In this document: positions 36,669 to 44,772 of the stretch, one piece after another
Layout of the letters: each line of letters begins with the position of its first letter
Position numbering within the stretch: the first letter of the stretch is position 1
Assembly: GCF_014203425.1 (NCBI RefSeq)
Contig: NZ_JACHJC010000001.1
Span: forward strand, 3,250,001 to 3,314,000
Direction of reading: 5' to 3'
DNA from: Micromonospora echinospora
GTDB lineage: Bacteria; Actinomycetota; Actinomycetes; Mycobacteriales; Micromonosporaceae
Length of the DNA stretch: 64,000 bases
Notes under the pieces: generated by a model
Databases searched by the model: none
Seen by the model: the letters and a program-made list of their open reading frames with translations, nothing else
What the model was told of the DNA's origin: nothing
Made by a program: the position numbers and the translations under genes

Positions 36669-37422
36669 CGGTGGAGCCTCCTGCGGCCACCGCCGGGACG
36701 GGGGAGCCCTCGGCGCGCGGGTCCGGTGCGGCGACCAGGTGTTGTAGGAAGGCCGCCCGGCTGGCCCGCATCCAGTTGCGGGTCGCGAACATCTTGGCCG
36801 GCGGGGCGTACAACGCCGCCGTGTGCTCGACGGCCGTGGTTACCTCCGCCGGGCTCGCTCCCGCCGTGGCAAGTGCCGTGCCCCACGCCCGGCTGCTCAA
36901 CGCGGCGAGGCGGGTGAACTCGGGCGAGTGCTGGCCGGCTTCCGGGTCGGCGGTGACGATCGCCTCGCCACGCAGGTGCAGGTGCAGGCTGAGCAACGCC
37001 AGATCCCATCCCACCCCGGTCGCCCCCGGCCCGAACTCGGCCCAGAAGCGCTCGTCGACCAGGGCGGTGTGGTCGAGTTCGACGACCGTCCTGCCGGTGC
37101 CGCCGGACAACCGGAGTTCCACCTCAGACGCCGGGCTGTCCCCGATCACCCAATCCAACGCGAGCAGCCGGGTCGGCTCACAGCGTCGGACCGTGCCGTG
37201 CACGTTGCCCTCGAACGCGAACGAACCCCCCGGGCGCAACTCGCCAGTGACGGGGAGGAACCAGCGCGAGATCCGGTCCGGGTCGGTGAGCGCGGCCCAC
37301 ACCTCCTCCGGCGAAGCCTGGTAGGTGCGTCGCAGCAGGACGCTGCGCGCGTCACCGGCCGCGATCCGCCGCTGACCGATCTCCCGGTGTACGCCCTCGA
37401 TCTCGCGGGCAATGTCCGTCAT
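36658..37422 (-). CDS. SRPBCC/AHSA1-like ligand-binding protein
   Basis: This protein of about 254 residues starts at ATG 37422, 9 bases after GGGGAAAGG (another ATG at 37431 is too close). Residues about 25-165 match the AHSA1 helix-grip fold: LLRRTYQASPEEVWAALTDPDRISRWFLPVTGELRPGGSFAFEGNVHG and TVVELDHTALVDERFWAEFGPGATGVGWDLALLSLHLHL. The C-terminal part (PAEVTTAVEHTAALYAPPAK) is an extra helical segment. Members bind hydrophobic ligands or act as cyclase-like accessory proteins; the role here is unknown. It is unusual in NRPS or lasso clusters, but overlap with the dehydrogenase places it in the same operon. Confidence 0.78.
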   Translation of the reverse strand: MTDIAREIEGVHREIGQRRIAAGDARSVLLRRTYQASPEEVWAALTDPDRISRWFLPVTGELRPGGSFAFEGNVHGTVRRCEPTRLLALDWVIGDSPASEVELRLSGGTGRTVVELDHTALVDERFWAEFGPGATGVGWDLALLSLHLHLRGEAIVTADPEAGQHSPEFTRLAALSSRAWGTALATAGASPAEVTTAVEHTAALYAPPAKMFATRNWMRASRAAFLQHLVAAPDPRAEGSPVPAVAAGGSTDAD

Positions 37423-37471
37423 GGATGTCATCCTTTCCCCGGGGCGCGGTGCCGCCGGCGTCGATCTGCGT

Positions 37472-38638
37472 CTACACGCCGAACTCGGCGCGGTAGTCGC
37501 TGAACTGTCGGTCGATCTGATCGCGATCGAGACCGAAGTCGGCGAGCGAGTACCCGGGCCCGCCGGTCGGTTCCGGCGCCTGTTCGCCCAGGTGCCGTGC
37601 CATCCGCGCGCCCGCCTCGGCGGACATGGGCAGCCCGGCGAAATCACAGACCTGGGCAGTCACGCCCAGCGGGTCCGTCCGCAGGTCCCGCTGACGTACG
37701 TCGAGGGTGGGGGTGTCCGACCCGTACCGGTCGCCGCGGCGTAGGCCGGACAGCCCCAGCCAGGCGTACGCCAGCCACTGGTCACCGACGGCGTGCCGGT
37801 CCACCCGGGCTCCGTTCGCCCCGCGTACCACCGCGGTGAGGTTGCACGCGGAGGGCAGGCCGGCGGTCGGGTCGCGGTGCAGCCGAACGATCCGTGCCTG
37901 CGGGTAGACGGCGCTGAGCGCGTCGAGGTGCCACAGGTGGGACGGACATTTGAGGACGACGTGCGTGCCCGGCCGCCGCCACAGCATGCATCGCAGCAGC
38001 GTCTGGTGGTATTCGTAGACCTCCCGGAGGTCCTGCCCGTCGAGCCAGGCCAAATAGCCGGGGACCTCGTAGCGCTGGGCGAAGACCGGGCTGGTGAACG
38101 TGGCGGCGGTCAACCGGTGGCATTCGTCGGGACGCATCGCATCGAGGGGATGCAGATCGCGGAGCGCCGGTGCCGCGGTGTAGTAGTGCTCGACGTAGCT
38201 CTCGGCGGCCCGGATCAGCTGCGGGTGCCGCACCGGATCGGTGGACGCCGGCGGCGCCAGCATCTCCCACAACCGTGGTGCCCGTAGCCCGGGGTGCTCC
38301 GCCAGCAGATTGTGCAGGGCCGTCGTACCCGTGCGCGGCATGCCCGTGATCACCAGAAGGTTCTCCACCGGCAGTCGTTCGATCTCCGGATGGGCCTGCA
38401 CGAGCCGGCCCGTCTCAATCTGCATGACGAGCTGGCCGACCACGAACTGGTGCAGGACCAGGCGACCGACCGGATCCAGCCCCGCTTCACCCTCCACGGC
38501 GGTGAGCAGTCGTTCCAGCGCGGGCAGAAATCGTAGGCGCTGCTCGTCGTGCCCACCCGCCATCTCGCGGGCCCGGCCGACCAGGTCGTCCAAGTCCAGG
38601 CTCACGTCCCCCGGACGGGTCGTGTCACTGATGCTCAT
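37472..38638 (-). CDS. Sulfotransferase-family protein
   Basis: This protein of about 388 residues has the PAPS 5'-phosphosulfate loop VITGMPRTGTTALHNLLAEHPG near residue 95 and a 3'-phosphate-like segment near VLKCPSHLWHLDALSAVYPQARIVRLHRDP (residues about 215-245). This is the PF13469-type sulfotransferase domain. It may sulfate a hydroxyl of the pathway product, but members of this fold also perform other transfers. ATG 38638 overlaps the end of the ACP gene; a GTG at 38647 is an alternative. Confidence 0.82.
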   Translation of the reverse strand: MSISDTTRPGDVSLDLDDLVGRAREMAGGHDEQRLRFLPALERLLTAVEGEAGLDPVGRLVLHQFVVGQLVMQIETGRLVQAHPEIERLPVENLLVITGMPRTGTTALHNLLAEHPGLRAPRLWEMLAPPASTDPVRHPQLIRAAESYVEHYYTAAPALRDLHPLDAMRPDECHRLTAATFTSPVFAQRYEVPGYLAWLDGQDLREVYEYHQTLLRCMLWRRPGTHVVLKCPSHLWHLDALSAVYPQARIVRLHRDPTAGLPSACNLTAVVRGANGARVDRHAVGDQWLAYAWLGLSGLRRGDRYGSDTPTLDVRQRDLRTDPLGVTAQVCDFAGLPMSAEAGARMARHLGEQAPEPTGGPGYSLADFGLDRDQIDRQFSDYRAEFGV

Positions 38639-38957
38639 GCTCGCCACCCGCCGTCACCGCGGGCCGGCTCGCGACCGTGCCGGGGCGGTCGCTCGTCGTC
38701 GGCGTCCCGTTGGTCAGCGCCACCTCGACAAGCTTCGTCAGGTCGCTCAGCGAACTGGCCCCGTACAGCTCGGACTCGTCCAGGGAGATCTCGAACCGTT
38801 TCTCGATGGCGTCGAGGATCTGGAACAGGGTCAGCGAGTCCAGGCCGGACAGGTCCGCGAGGCCGGCATCCTCGTCGACCGTCTCGATCGGGTGGTTCAA
38901 CAGGTCCGCGATGACGGCGCGGATTTGGTGTTCCACCGCGGCGTGGGGATCGGACAT
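38625..38957 (-). CDS. Acyl carrier protein
   Basis: This 110-residue protein starts at ATG 38957 after GGAAGGAA. The phosphopantetheine site is SGLDSLTLFQILDAIEKRF (Ser near residue 40), followed by the acidic helix expected of an ACP. The C-terminal 30 residues are a Thr/Pro/Ala-rich tail. Placed directly after the fatty-acyl-AMP ligase, it is the likely acyl acceptor, like MbtL in mycobactin or DptF in daptomycin synthesis. Confidence 0.92.
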   Translation of the reverse strand: MSDPHAAVEHQIRAVIADLLNHPIETVDEDAGLADLSGLDSLTLFQILDAIEKRFEISLDESELYGASSLSDLTKLVEVALTNGTPTTSDRPGTVASRPAVTAGGEHEHQ

Positions 38958-39007
38958 GGCGGTTCCTTCCCGTAGTCGATTGAAAATCGGTCGAGGGGTG
39001 GCGGGGC

Positions 39008-40669
39008 TCACGGCATCGAGGGCGCGCTCGTTCGCACCTCGGCCCGTCGCACCTTGCCGCTGCTGGTGCGGGGCAGGGCCTGCGGTGGGATCAGTTCGAC
39101 GGCGACGTCGGCGAGGCCGAGCCCGGTGGAGATCGCGGATCTGATCCGATCGGTGAGTGTCCGGCGATCGTCACTCGATTCGAGTCCGGTCTCGACCACC
39201 ATGACGAGCCGTTCGCCGTGCTCATCGTCGTGGCGCACGGCGGCGCATCTGCGGCGGTGGACGCCCGGCAGGTCCTGGATGATCGCCTCCGCGTCCTCGG
39301 CGAAGTAGTTGTGGCCCCGGATCACCACCATGTTCCTGCTCCGGCCGGCGATGTAGAGCTCGCCGCCGTGCACGAAGCCCTGGTCTCCCGTGCGTAGCCA
39401 GCCGTCGTCGGTGAACAGGTCCCCGGGCGGTTGCCGGAAGTAGCCGCCGGTGACCGGCGTACCGGTTATCTCGACCTCACCGAGCTGGTTCTCGGCGCCG
39501 CCGGCGCCGCCGATGCGGACCCGGACACCGTCGACGGCCCGGCCCACCGCGACGAGCGATCGGGCGCCGGGTGCACCGGGCTGCGCGGTAACGACCTGGC
39601 CGCTGTCGCGGAGCTGGGCCCGGTCGACCCAGAGGATCGTCGGGCGGGTGCCGAGACGCGAGAACGTGACGGCCAGGGTCGCCTCCGCCATTCCGTAGAC
39701 CGGCACCATCATGTCGGGAGGCAGCCCGCGGTGGGCGAAGGCGGCCCGGAAGCGGTCGATGGTGCCGGCACGGACCGGTTCCGCGCCGTTGAGGCCCAGC
39801 CGCCACCCGGACAGGTCGAGGTCCGCGCGGACGCGGTCGACGTCATCCAGGAGATGGTCGTAGAAGAAATTGGGCGCGGTGGTGACCGTGCAGCCATGTG
39901 CGACGAACTGCTCCAGCCAGGCGGCCGGGTGCCGCACGAAGGTGGAGGGGCGCCACAGGACCACCCGCAGGCCCTGGGCGAGCGCGGCGAGGGTGGAGAA
40001 CAGGCCCATGTCGTGGAACAGGGGGATCCAGAGTCCCGCCACGTCCGTACGGGTCAGCGCGCACCCGTCGATGATCGCCTGGATGCCCGCCACCACGTTG
40101 CGATGGGTCAACATGACGCCCTTGGGTAGCCGGGTGCTGCCGGAGGTGTACTGGATGACCGCCAGCGCGTCGGCGCCGGCCGGCTCGGTGAGCTCCGGTC
40201 CGGTGGTCGACAGCGTGTCGCCCTCGATCAGCTGGACCGGGGGCAGCTGCGCCGTACGGCTGCGCAGCACCCGGAGGCAGGTCGCACTGACCACGAGGTG
40301 CCGCATCGCGGAGTCTTCGAGTACCCGCCGCAGGTGCTCGACGTAACCGTGCACCCCGCCCATCGCCGACGGAGTGGCCAGGGGCACCGCTACCGCGCCG
40401 GCGTGCAGTATCGCGAGGAAGCTGTGCAGGAACACCAGGCCGTTCTCCGCGACCAGCCCCACCGGATCGCCGGGGCGCACACCGTCGGCGCGCAGTTGAG
40501 CGGCGGCCGTCCGGCTGATCCGCAGCAGATCGGCGAGCGGTACTCGTTGGCCGGTCTCCGCGACCAGCAACTCACCGGTCCGGCTCGGTTGGTCCCGCTC
40601 CAGGGCCCCGGTCACGGTCTCGTTTCGCTGGTCCTTCGCCGTCAGCATGCTGCCTACCCCCGTGTTCAT
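39008..40669 (-). CDS. Fatty-acyl-AMP ligase (FAAL)
   Basis: This 553-residue adenylating enzyme activates a fatty acid as acyl-AMP and passes it to the ACP. Motifs: VIQYTSGSTRLPKGVMLTHRN (P-loop), LWIPLFHDMGLFSTLAALAQG, GLNGAEPVRAGTIDRF, VYGMAEATLAVTFS and TGDQGFVHGGELYIAGR. HDMGL and NGAEPVR are characteristic of the FAAL group (DptE, MbtM, FadD32) rather than CoA ligases; the FAAL-specific insertion cannot be confirmed by eye. ATGA overlap with the N-acyltransferase gene implies translational coupling. Confidence 0.9.
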   Translation of the reverse strand: MNTGVGSMLTAKDQRNETVTGALERDQPSRTGELLVAETGQRVPLADLLRISRTAAAQLRADGVRPGDPVGLVAENGLVFLHSFLAILHAGAVAVPLATPSAMGGVHGYVEHLRRVLEDSAMRHLVVSATCLRVLRSRTAQLPPVQLIEGDTLSTTGPELTEPAGADALAVIQYTSGSTRLPKGVMLTHRNVVAGIQAIIDGCALTRTDVAGLWIPLFHDMGLFSTLAALAQGLRVVLWRPSTFVRHPAAWLEQFVAHGCTVTTAPNFFYDHLLDDVDRVRADLDLSGWRLGLNGAEPVRAGTIDRFRAAFAHRGLPPDMMVPVYGMAEATLAVTFSRLGTRPTILWVDRAQLRDSGQVVTAQPGAPGARSLVAVGRAVDGVRVRIGGAGGAENQLGEVEITGTPVTGGYFRQPPGDLFTDDGWLRTGDQGFVHGGELYIAGRSRNMVVIRGHNYFAEDAEAIIQDLPGVHRRRCAAVRHDDEHGERLVMVVETGLESSDDRRTLTDRIRSAISTGLGLADVAVELIPPQALPRTSSGKVRRAEVRTSAPSMP

Positions 40670-41283
40670 CGAACGAGCGACGCGATCCGTGCACGGTCGT
40701 CCGCCCAGTCGGTACGGCTGACCGCGACGAGGCAGGCGGTCTTGTGCGGCAGTTCGACCACGGCAACCTGCCGCATCCCGAGCATCCGGTGCAGGTTGAC
40801 CATCGACCGGTTCCGGATGTCGGGGTCTCCGATGTAGTGCTGCGCTGCAGGCCAGGTCTCGAAGGCCCAGTCGACGGCGTCCACGACGACCTCGAGAACG
40901 ACGCGTCGGTCCACTCGGTCCGTCGGGTCGACCAGCAGGTGCGACCCGCGTGCCTCGTCCTCGAGCAGGGGAACGCCGGCGAGCAGGCTGTCCTTTTTGG
41001 CATAGGCCTCGGCGTACGCCACCGGCCGCCCGTCCAGTTCACCGACGACCGGCTCGACCCCGAGCCGGTCCGCCGGCAGTGCCAGGTAGTCGCGCACCGT
41101 CTCCGGCCCGTACGGCGGCGGACCGACCTTCGCCACCCGGGGCGCCGTGCCCCAGTACGTTAGGACCGGCGCGGTCCACCAGCCCCAGATCGTCTCGGCG
41201 TCGGCCGCTCCGGCGGACCGCCAGACGAACGTGTGTCCGCGGCGCAGGTGCACGGTCCGGCGGATCCGCGTATGGGGTGTCAT
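40666..41283 (-). CDS. IucB/RhbD/MbtK-type N-acyltransferase (GNAT)
   Basis: This 205-residue GNAT belongs to the siderophore acyltransferase group (PF13523). Typical segments are VVGELDGRPVAYAEAYAKKD, SHLLVDPTDR, YIGDPDIRNRSMVNLHRMLGM and VELPHKTACLVAVSR. Members transfer an acetyl or long acyl group to the side-chain amine of hydroxylysine, hydroxyornithine or lysine; MbtK uses an ACP-bound fatty chain. With FAAL and ACP genes overlapping it, long-chain N-acylation is the natural inference. The acceptor amine (NRPS substrate, Dap, or a lasso-peptide lysine) is not known. Confidence 0.85.
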   Translation of the reverse strand: MTPHTRIRRTVHLRRGHTFVWRSAGAADAETIWGWWTAPVLTYWGTAPRVAKVGPPPYGPETVRDYLALPADRLGVEPVVGELDGRPVAYAEAYAKKDSLLAGVPLLEDEARGSHLLVDPTDRVDRRVVLEVVVDAVDWAFETWPAAQHYIGDPDIRNRSMVNLHRMLGMRQVAVVELPHKTACLVAVSRTDWADDRARIASLVR

Positions 41284-41284
41284 C

Positions 41285-42922
41285 TCACCGACCTCCGATC
41301 GTCTGTGTCAGTGCGGCGCCGGTCGGGGTGACCGGCCGGCGGCGGGTTCGAATGAGGGTGGTCCGGACCGCATGGGCGACGCGGAAGGCGTTGTCCCGGT
41401 TGGTCTCGAACGAGTTGGTGTAGAAGTGTGTGCCGAAGGTCATCGGGCCGACGAGGTAGAGGTTCGGGCACGGCCTGTTGTCGGCGGCGAGGACCTGGCA
41501 GGTGCCGAACAGCACCCGCAGGCCGCCGCGCGGATCGGGGCTGAGGAGACCGCGGTGGATCGCGGTGCGCAGCAGTGGGTCACGTCGGCAGGCGATGGCC
41601 AGCTGCCCGCCGGTTGCGTCGACGAGAACGTCATAGGCGGACCCGGGCGGGCCCGACCGGCTGTTGACACGCCAGCGGGTGGTGGCACCGGAGGATTCCG
41701 GCGTGACCGAGGTCAGACCGGTGCGGACGGTCAGTTGGCCGCTCGACACAGCGGGCAGCAGCGCCCGCGCGTTGACCAGCGGCATGCTGTGTCGATACTC
41801 GCTCCACCGGGCCCGCCAGGTGGTGAGAAACAGCAACTGGTCCCGCTCGTCGAGGGCGTTCCAGATGGCCGGGGTGTGCGGCGACAGCGAATCGAGCGCC
41901 TGGTACCAGGTCGTCCGAGATTCCACCGCGGCCGTGACAGCCGCCTGGAACACCTGGCTTTCGTCCTGCCGGCTCCGGTGCCGCCGGCCGTCGCGGGAGA
42001 ACCACTCGCGTGGATCCGGCATGCCAGGTGTGTAGGGTTCCTCGGCGCGCGCGTCCAGGCCCTGCGCCAGGGCCCGGGCGACGGTACGCAGGCGGATCCG
42101 TCGCCGTCCCGCCCCGGTCGACCAGCTCAACCAGTCGGGATCGAGCAGCGCCGGCTGGGGCCGGGAGGTCGCGCCCTGAACCTTCGGGAACCCCCGGGTA
42201 CGGGCGTGGCAGGTTATCGGTCCCCGATGCCCCTGGCCGAGCAGTTGGATGCAGATGTCGACCGCGCTCAGGCTGCTGCCGACGATGCCCACCCGGGCGT
42301 CGGCCGGAATCCGCCCGAGCTGGTGGGTCTCGGCCAGGGACGCGACGAAGTTCGGCCGGCCGGTCCAGTGACCGAGCGCGCCGTGCCGGGACTCGCCGGT
42401 CGCCATCACCACGACGTCGAACGACCGCGTCGCACCGTCGGCCCCGGTGATTCGGAACGACTCGCCGCTGCGGTCGAGCTCCGCGGCCGAGGTCCGCCAG
42501 TGCTCGACGGTCACGCCGGCCGACTCGGCCGAGGCGACGGCTTCGGCCAGGACCGTCCGGAGGTAGCGCCCGAAGAGTCGGCGCGTCGGATACTCAAGGT
42601 CGTCGCGGTCGTCGCGGTCGTCGCGGTCGTCGCGGTCGTCGCGGTCGTCGCGGTCGTCGGTGTCGCAGTGCGCACGCAGCCAGTCGGTGAATCCGGTGGG
42701 CGCCAGCGGGTCCATGTGCAGGCTGCTGGCCCGCATGTTCAGTCGGTGCGTGGCCTGGAAGGCGTAGCCCGCCCCCAGCTCGTCGCCGGGGTCGATGGCA
42801 GTCAGCCGTAGCGGGACCCCCGGTTGATCGGCCCGCAGCTCGTCGATGAGCTTCCACACGAAGGACGTGCCGGTGGGACCCAGACCGATCACCGCCACCG
42901 ATACCTGCCCGCAGTTGTCCAC
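41285..42922 (-). CDS. FAD/NAD(P)-binding protein (PF13454 type)
   Basis: This protein of about 545 residues starts at GTG 42922 (MDNCGQVSVAVIGLGPTGTSFVW) with GGGGGAT upstream; a TTG at 42964 is possible. The N-terminal Rossmann motif VIGLGPTGTS is near residue 10, DPGDELGAGYAFQATHRLNMRASSLHMDP near 47, a second dinucleotide motif VGIVGSSLSAVDICIQLLGQG near 190 and VLVDATGGQLAIACRRDP near 435. The family includes YdhS-like and N-oxygenase-related flavoproteins; an N-hydroxylase role, supplying the hydroxylamine for the neighbouring acyltransferase, is possible but the canonical lysine/ornithine monooxygenase (PF13434) pattern is not evident. It contains an in-frame (Asp-Asp-Arg)6 tract near residue 100. 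The stop lies one base from the acyltransferase ATG. Confidence 0.8.
   Translation of the reverse strand: MDNCGQVSVAVIGLGPTGTSFVWKLIDELRADQPGVPLRLTAIDPGDELGAGYAFQATHRLNMRASSLHMDPLAPTGFTDWLRAHCDTDDRDDRDDRDDRDDRDDRDDLEYPTRRLFGRYLRTVLAEAVASAESAGVTVEHWRTSAAELDRSGESFRITGADGATRSFDVVVMATGESRHGALGHWTGRPNFVASLAETHQLGRIPADARVGIVGSSLSAVDICIQLLGQGHRGPITCHARTRGFPKVQGATSRPQPALLDPDWLSWSTGAGRRRIRLRTVARALAQGLDARAEEPYTPGMPDPREWFSRDGRRHRSRQDESQVFQAAVTAAVESRTTWYQALDSLSPHTPAIWNALDERDQLLFLTTWRARWSEYRHSMPLVNARALLPAVSSGQLTVRTGLTSVTPESSGATTRWRVNSRSGPPGSAYDVLVDATGGQLAIACRRDPLLRTAIHRGLLSPDPRGGLRVLFGTCQVLAADNRPCPNLYLVGPMTFGTHFYTNSFETNRDNAFRVAHAVRTTLIRTRRRPVTPTGAALTQTIGGR
42598..42661 (-). repeat. 9-bp minisatellite encoding (DDR)6
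   Basis: Six perfect copies of the 9-base unit CGTCGCGGT (plus strand) plus a partial copy encode six Asp-Asp-Arg triplets in a surface-loop position of the flavoprotein, just after WLRAHCDT. Perfect repetition at DNA level indicates recent slippage; changes in copy number would keep the frame. Confidence 0.92.
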
Positions 42923-43548
42923 CGCATCCCCCGTATCGAATCCCTGGATAGCTCGCTCGATCAACTACGCCGCAGGTAGGCGGCCGAGTGCCAGCGCCGG
43001 ACAGGTGCCGTCGCCGCGATCTGCCGCCTGCGGTGTGAATGCCTCAGAATGAAGTCGCCGTGCTATTGCCGATCGGCCTGGTTGAGCCGGAAGCGAGTCC
43101 CAGAGTGGACAGTGTGCGTCATCAACTCAAACACCCCCGCGTTTGTGTCAAGCCGTTGTCGGGTCTGCGCTGGGAACATTCCATGAATGTGTCGAAGATC
43201 CGTCAGTGACACCTGGGGTGATCACCGGCGCCATTGCAGAGAAAAAAGACGTATCGACGTTGCTACGGTAGGTGGTGCGGATGGTGTGGTCAACCCCCGT
43301 GCTGGTCGGTCCTCAAATGGACTGTAGTCGGCAGGAACGCTCGTTGCGCTCACCGGTGCGATCGATCGGCGAGCCGGCCGTGAACGGCGGCTGAAGGCCT
43401 GCTCGAAGGGTGGGAAACCGCATCCCGAAATTGGCCTTGACGAGGGCAGAGAAGGTCGCGCCCGCGGCGAGTCAACAATTGTCGCCGGGCCGGCCGCCCG
43501 CCCGCCGTTTCCGCTATTAGATCAGTGTCAGCGGAATTCGTCGGATGT
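42923..43548. other. Intergenic region upstream of flavoprotein operon
   Basis: These 626 bases carry no credible gene on either strand and are less GC-rich than the surroundings, especially 43100-43290. It separates the lipidation operon from the lasso/Dap operon, so it should contain the promoter for the former and the transcript end of the latter. I see no IdeR/DmdR-type iron box, no clear terminator hairpin and no convincing -35/-10 pair by eye. Confidence 0.55.
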
Positions 43549-43770
43549 TCAGCTCGTGGCGATGTGCGATCGCCCGGAGTCCTCCTTCTCGTCGGTCAGC
43601 GTCAGGTGGATCGCCCGGTCCATCAACGCGGCGCGGTGGGGCGGTGCCACGCACGCGAGGAGCTCGCCGGCCCGGCGTACCGCCGAGCCGATCCGCAGTG
43701 GATGAGCCGAGCGCAGAAGATCGGCGACCCGGGCCACCAGCTCGTCGGGCCCCAGGTCCGCCGCGTCCAT
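43549..43770 (-). CDS. Small protein of unknown function downstream of carbamoyltransferase gene
   Basis: This 73-residue protein begins at ATG 8 bases after the carbamoyltransferase stop. The sequence is predicted helical (DELVARVADLLRSAHPLRIGSAVRRAGELLACVAPPHRAALMDRAI) with a polar tail. I do not recognise a family. Tight spacing and coding-like composition support a real gene, the last of the lasso/Dap operon. It might assist the preceding transferase or be a small accessory protein. Confidence 0.55.
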   Translation of the reverse strand: MDAADLGPDELVARVADLLRSAHPLRIGSAVRRAGELLACVAPPHRAALMDRAIHLTLTDEKEDSGRSHIATS

Positions 43771-43778
43771 CGCGCCCC

Positions 43779-44747
43779 TCAGTCCCGGCCGGCGAACGCG
43801 TGCTCAAGTACCGCCATCGCGCTGTACAGCTTCATCCGTGCCTGCGACCACGCGATCGAACGCGTCCCGTCCAGGACGGCTCCGGTGACCTCCTCGCCGC
43901 AGTGGGCCGGCAGGTCGTGCAGGAACAGCGCCTTGGGCGTACGCGCGAGAAACGTCTCGTCGACGTGGAACGGCCGGAACACCTCCCGCCAGTCCGGGTT
44001 CGGCTTGCTGGTGCCGGTGGTCTGCCAGCGCGTGGTGTAGACGAACTCCACGCTGTCCGGAACGGAGGCCGCGTCGTGCGTCTGGGTGACGGACCCCCCG
44101 TGCCCGGCGGCCCGGGCGGCCGTCGCCCTCAGCACGTCCTCGGGCAGCCCGAATCCGGCCGGAGTCAGCAGATGCAGCCGGGTACCGGCGAAGTTGCTCA
44201 GGCCCTGGGCGAGCGCGGTCGCGGTATTGTTGCCCTCACCGACGTAGAGCACCTCCACCCGGTCCAGCGACCCGCGGTGCAGCAGGATTGTGGCCAGGTC
44301 GCAGATTCCCTGGGTCGGGTGCTCCTCGGCGGCCATCGCGTTGATCACCGGGAGGCCGCTCTCCGCGGACAGCAGCCGCATGTCGGCCAGCGACCCGGCG
44401 GTGCGGATGACGACGCCGTCGAGCATCAGGCCCAACGTGCGCGCGGTGTGGGCGAGTGACTCACCGGTGTTGGTCTGCAGGTCGCCGGGGCCGTACCCGA
44501 TGGCCCGGCCGCCCAGCCGCTCGATGCCTGCGGTGAAAGCGGTCCGGGTCCGGGTCGACGTCCGGGTGAAAACCACACCGACGAGCCGCCCCCGCAGCGG
44601 CTCGTGGTGGGCGGCGGGATCGCGGTACAGATCGACCGAGCGGCGGGCCAACGCGCCCAGGACGTCCGGCGTGAGATCGGCCAGCGAGAGCACCCCGCAG
44701 GCGGCCCGGCGCGGCGGCAGCCCGGTGAAGGCATCGGTCATTGACAT
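43779..44747 (-). CDS. Ornithine-carbamoyltransferase homologue, probably acting on 2,3-diaminopropionate
   Basis: This 322-residue transcarbamoylase has the carbamoyl-phosphate loop STRTRT (residues 64-69) and HPTQ (143-146), so the first substrate is clear. The amino-acid site differs from true OTC: the HCLP motif is HDLP (near residue 280) and the DxWxSMG loop reads TRWQTTG, so ornithine is unlikely. Next to SbnA/SbnB genes, the likely acceptor is L-2,3-diaminopropionate, giving beta-ureidoalanine as in zwittermicin and capreomycin-type pathways; this is inference. ATG start after GGAGGGAA; 25 bases after the sbnA-like gene. Confidence 0.85.
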   Translation of the reverse strand: MSMTDAFTGLPPRRAACGVLSLADLTPDVLGALARRSVDLYRDPAAHHEPLRGRLVGVVFTRTSTRTRTAFTAGIERLGGRAIGYGPGDLQTNTGESLAHTARTLGLMLDGVVIRTAGSLADMRLLSAESGLPVINAMAAEEHPTQGICDLATILLHRGSLDRVEVLYVGEGNNTATALAQGLSNFAGTRLHLLTPAGFGLPEDVLRATAARAAGHGGSVTQTHDAASVPDSVEFVYTTRWQTTGTSKPNPDWREVFRPFHVDETFLARTPKALFLHDLPAHCGEEVTGAVLDGTRSIAWSQARMKLYSAMAVLEHAFAGRD

Positions 44748-44772
44748 GGGTCTTCCCTCCAGGTGGTGCGGC

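Noticed and set aside
42923..43548. Iron-box (IdeR/DmdR) operator upstream of the flavoprotein operon
   Set aside because: No match to the 19-bp palindrome TTAGGTTAGGCTAACCTAA could be found by eye.
43779..44747. Anabolic ornithine carbamoyltransferase (argF) for arginine synthesis
   Set aside because: The ornithine motif HCLP is HDLP and neighbours are Dap genes rather than arg genes.
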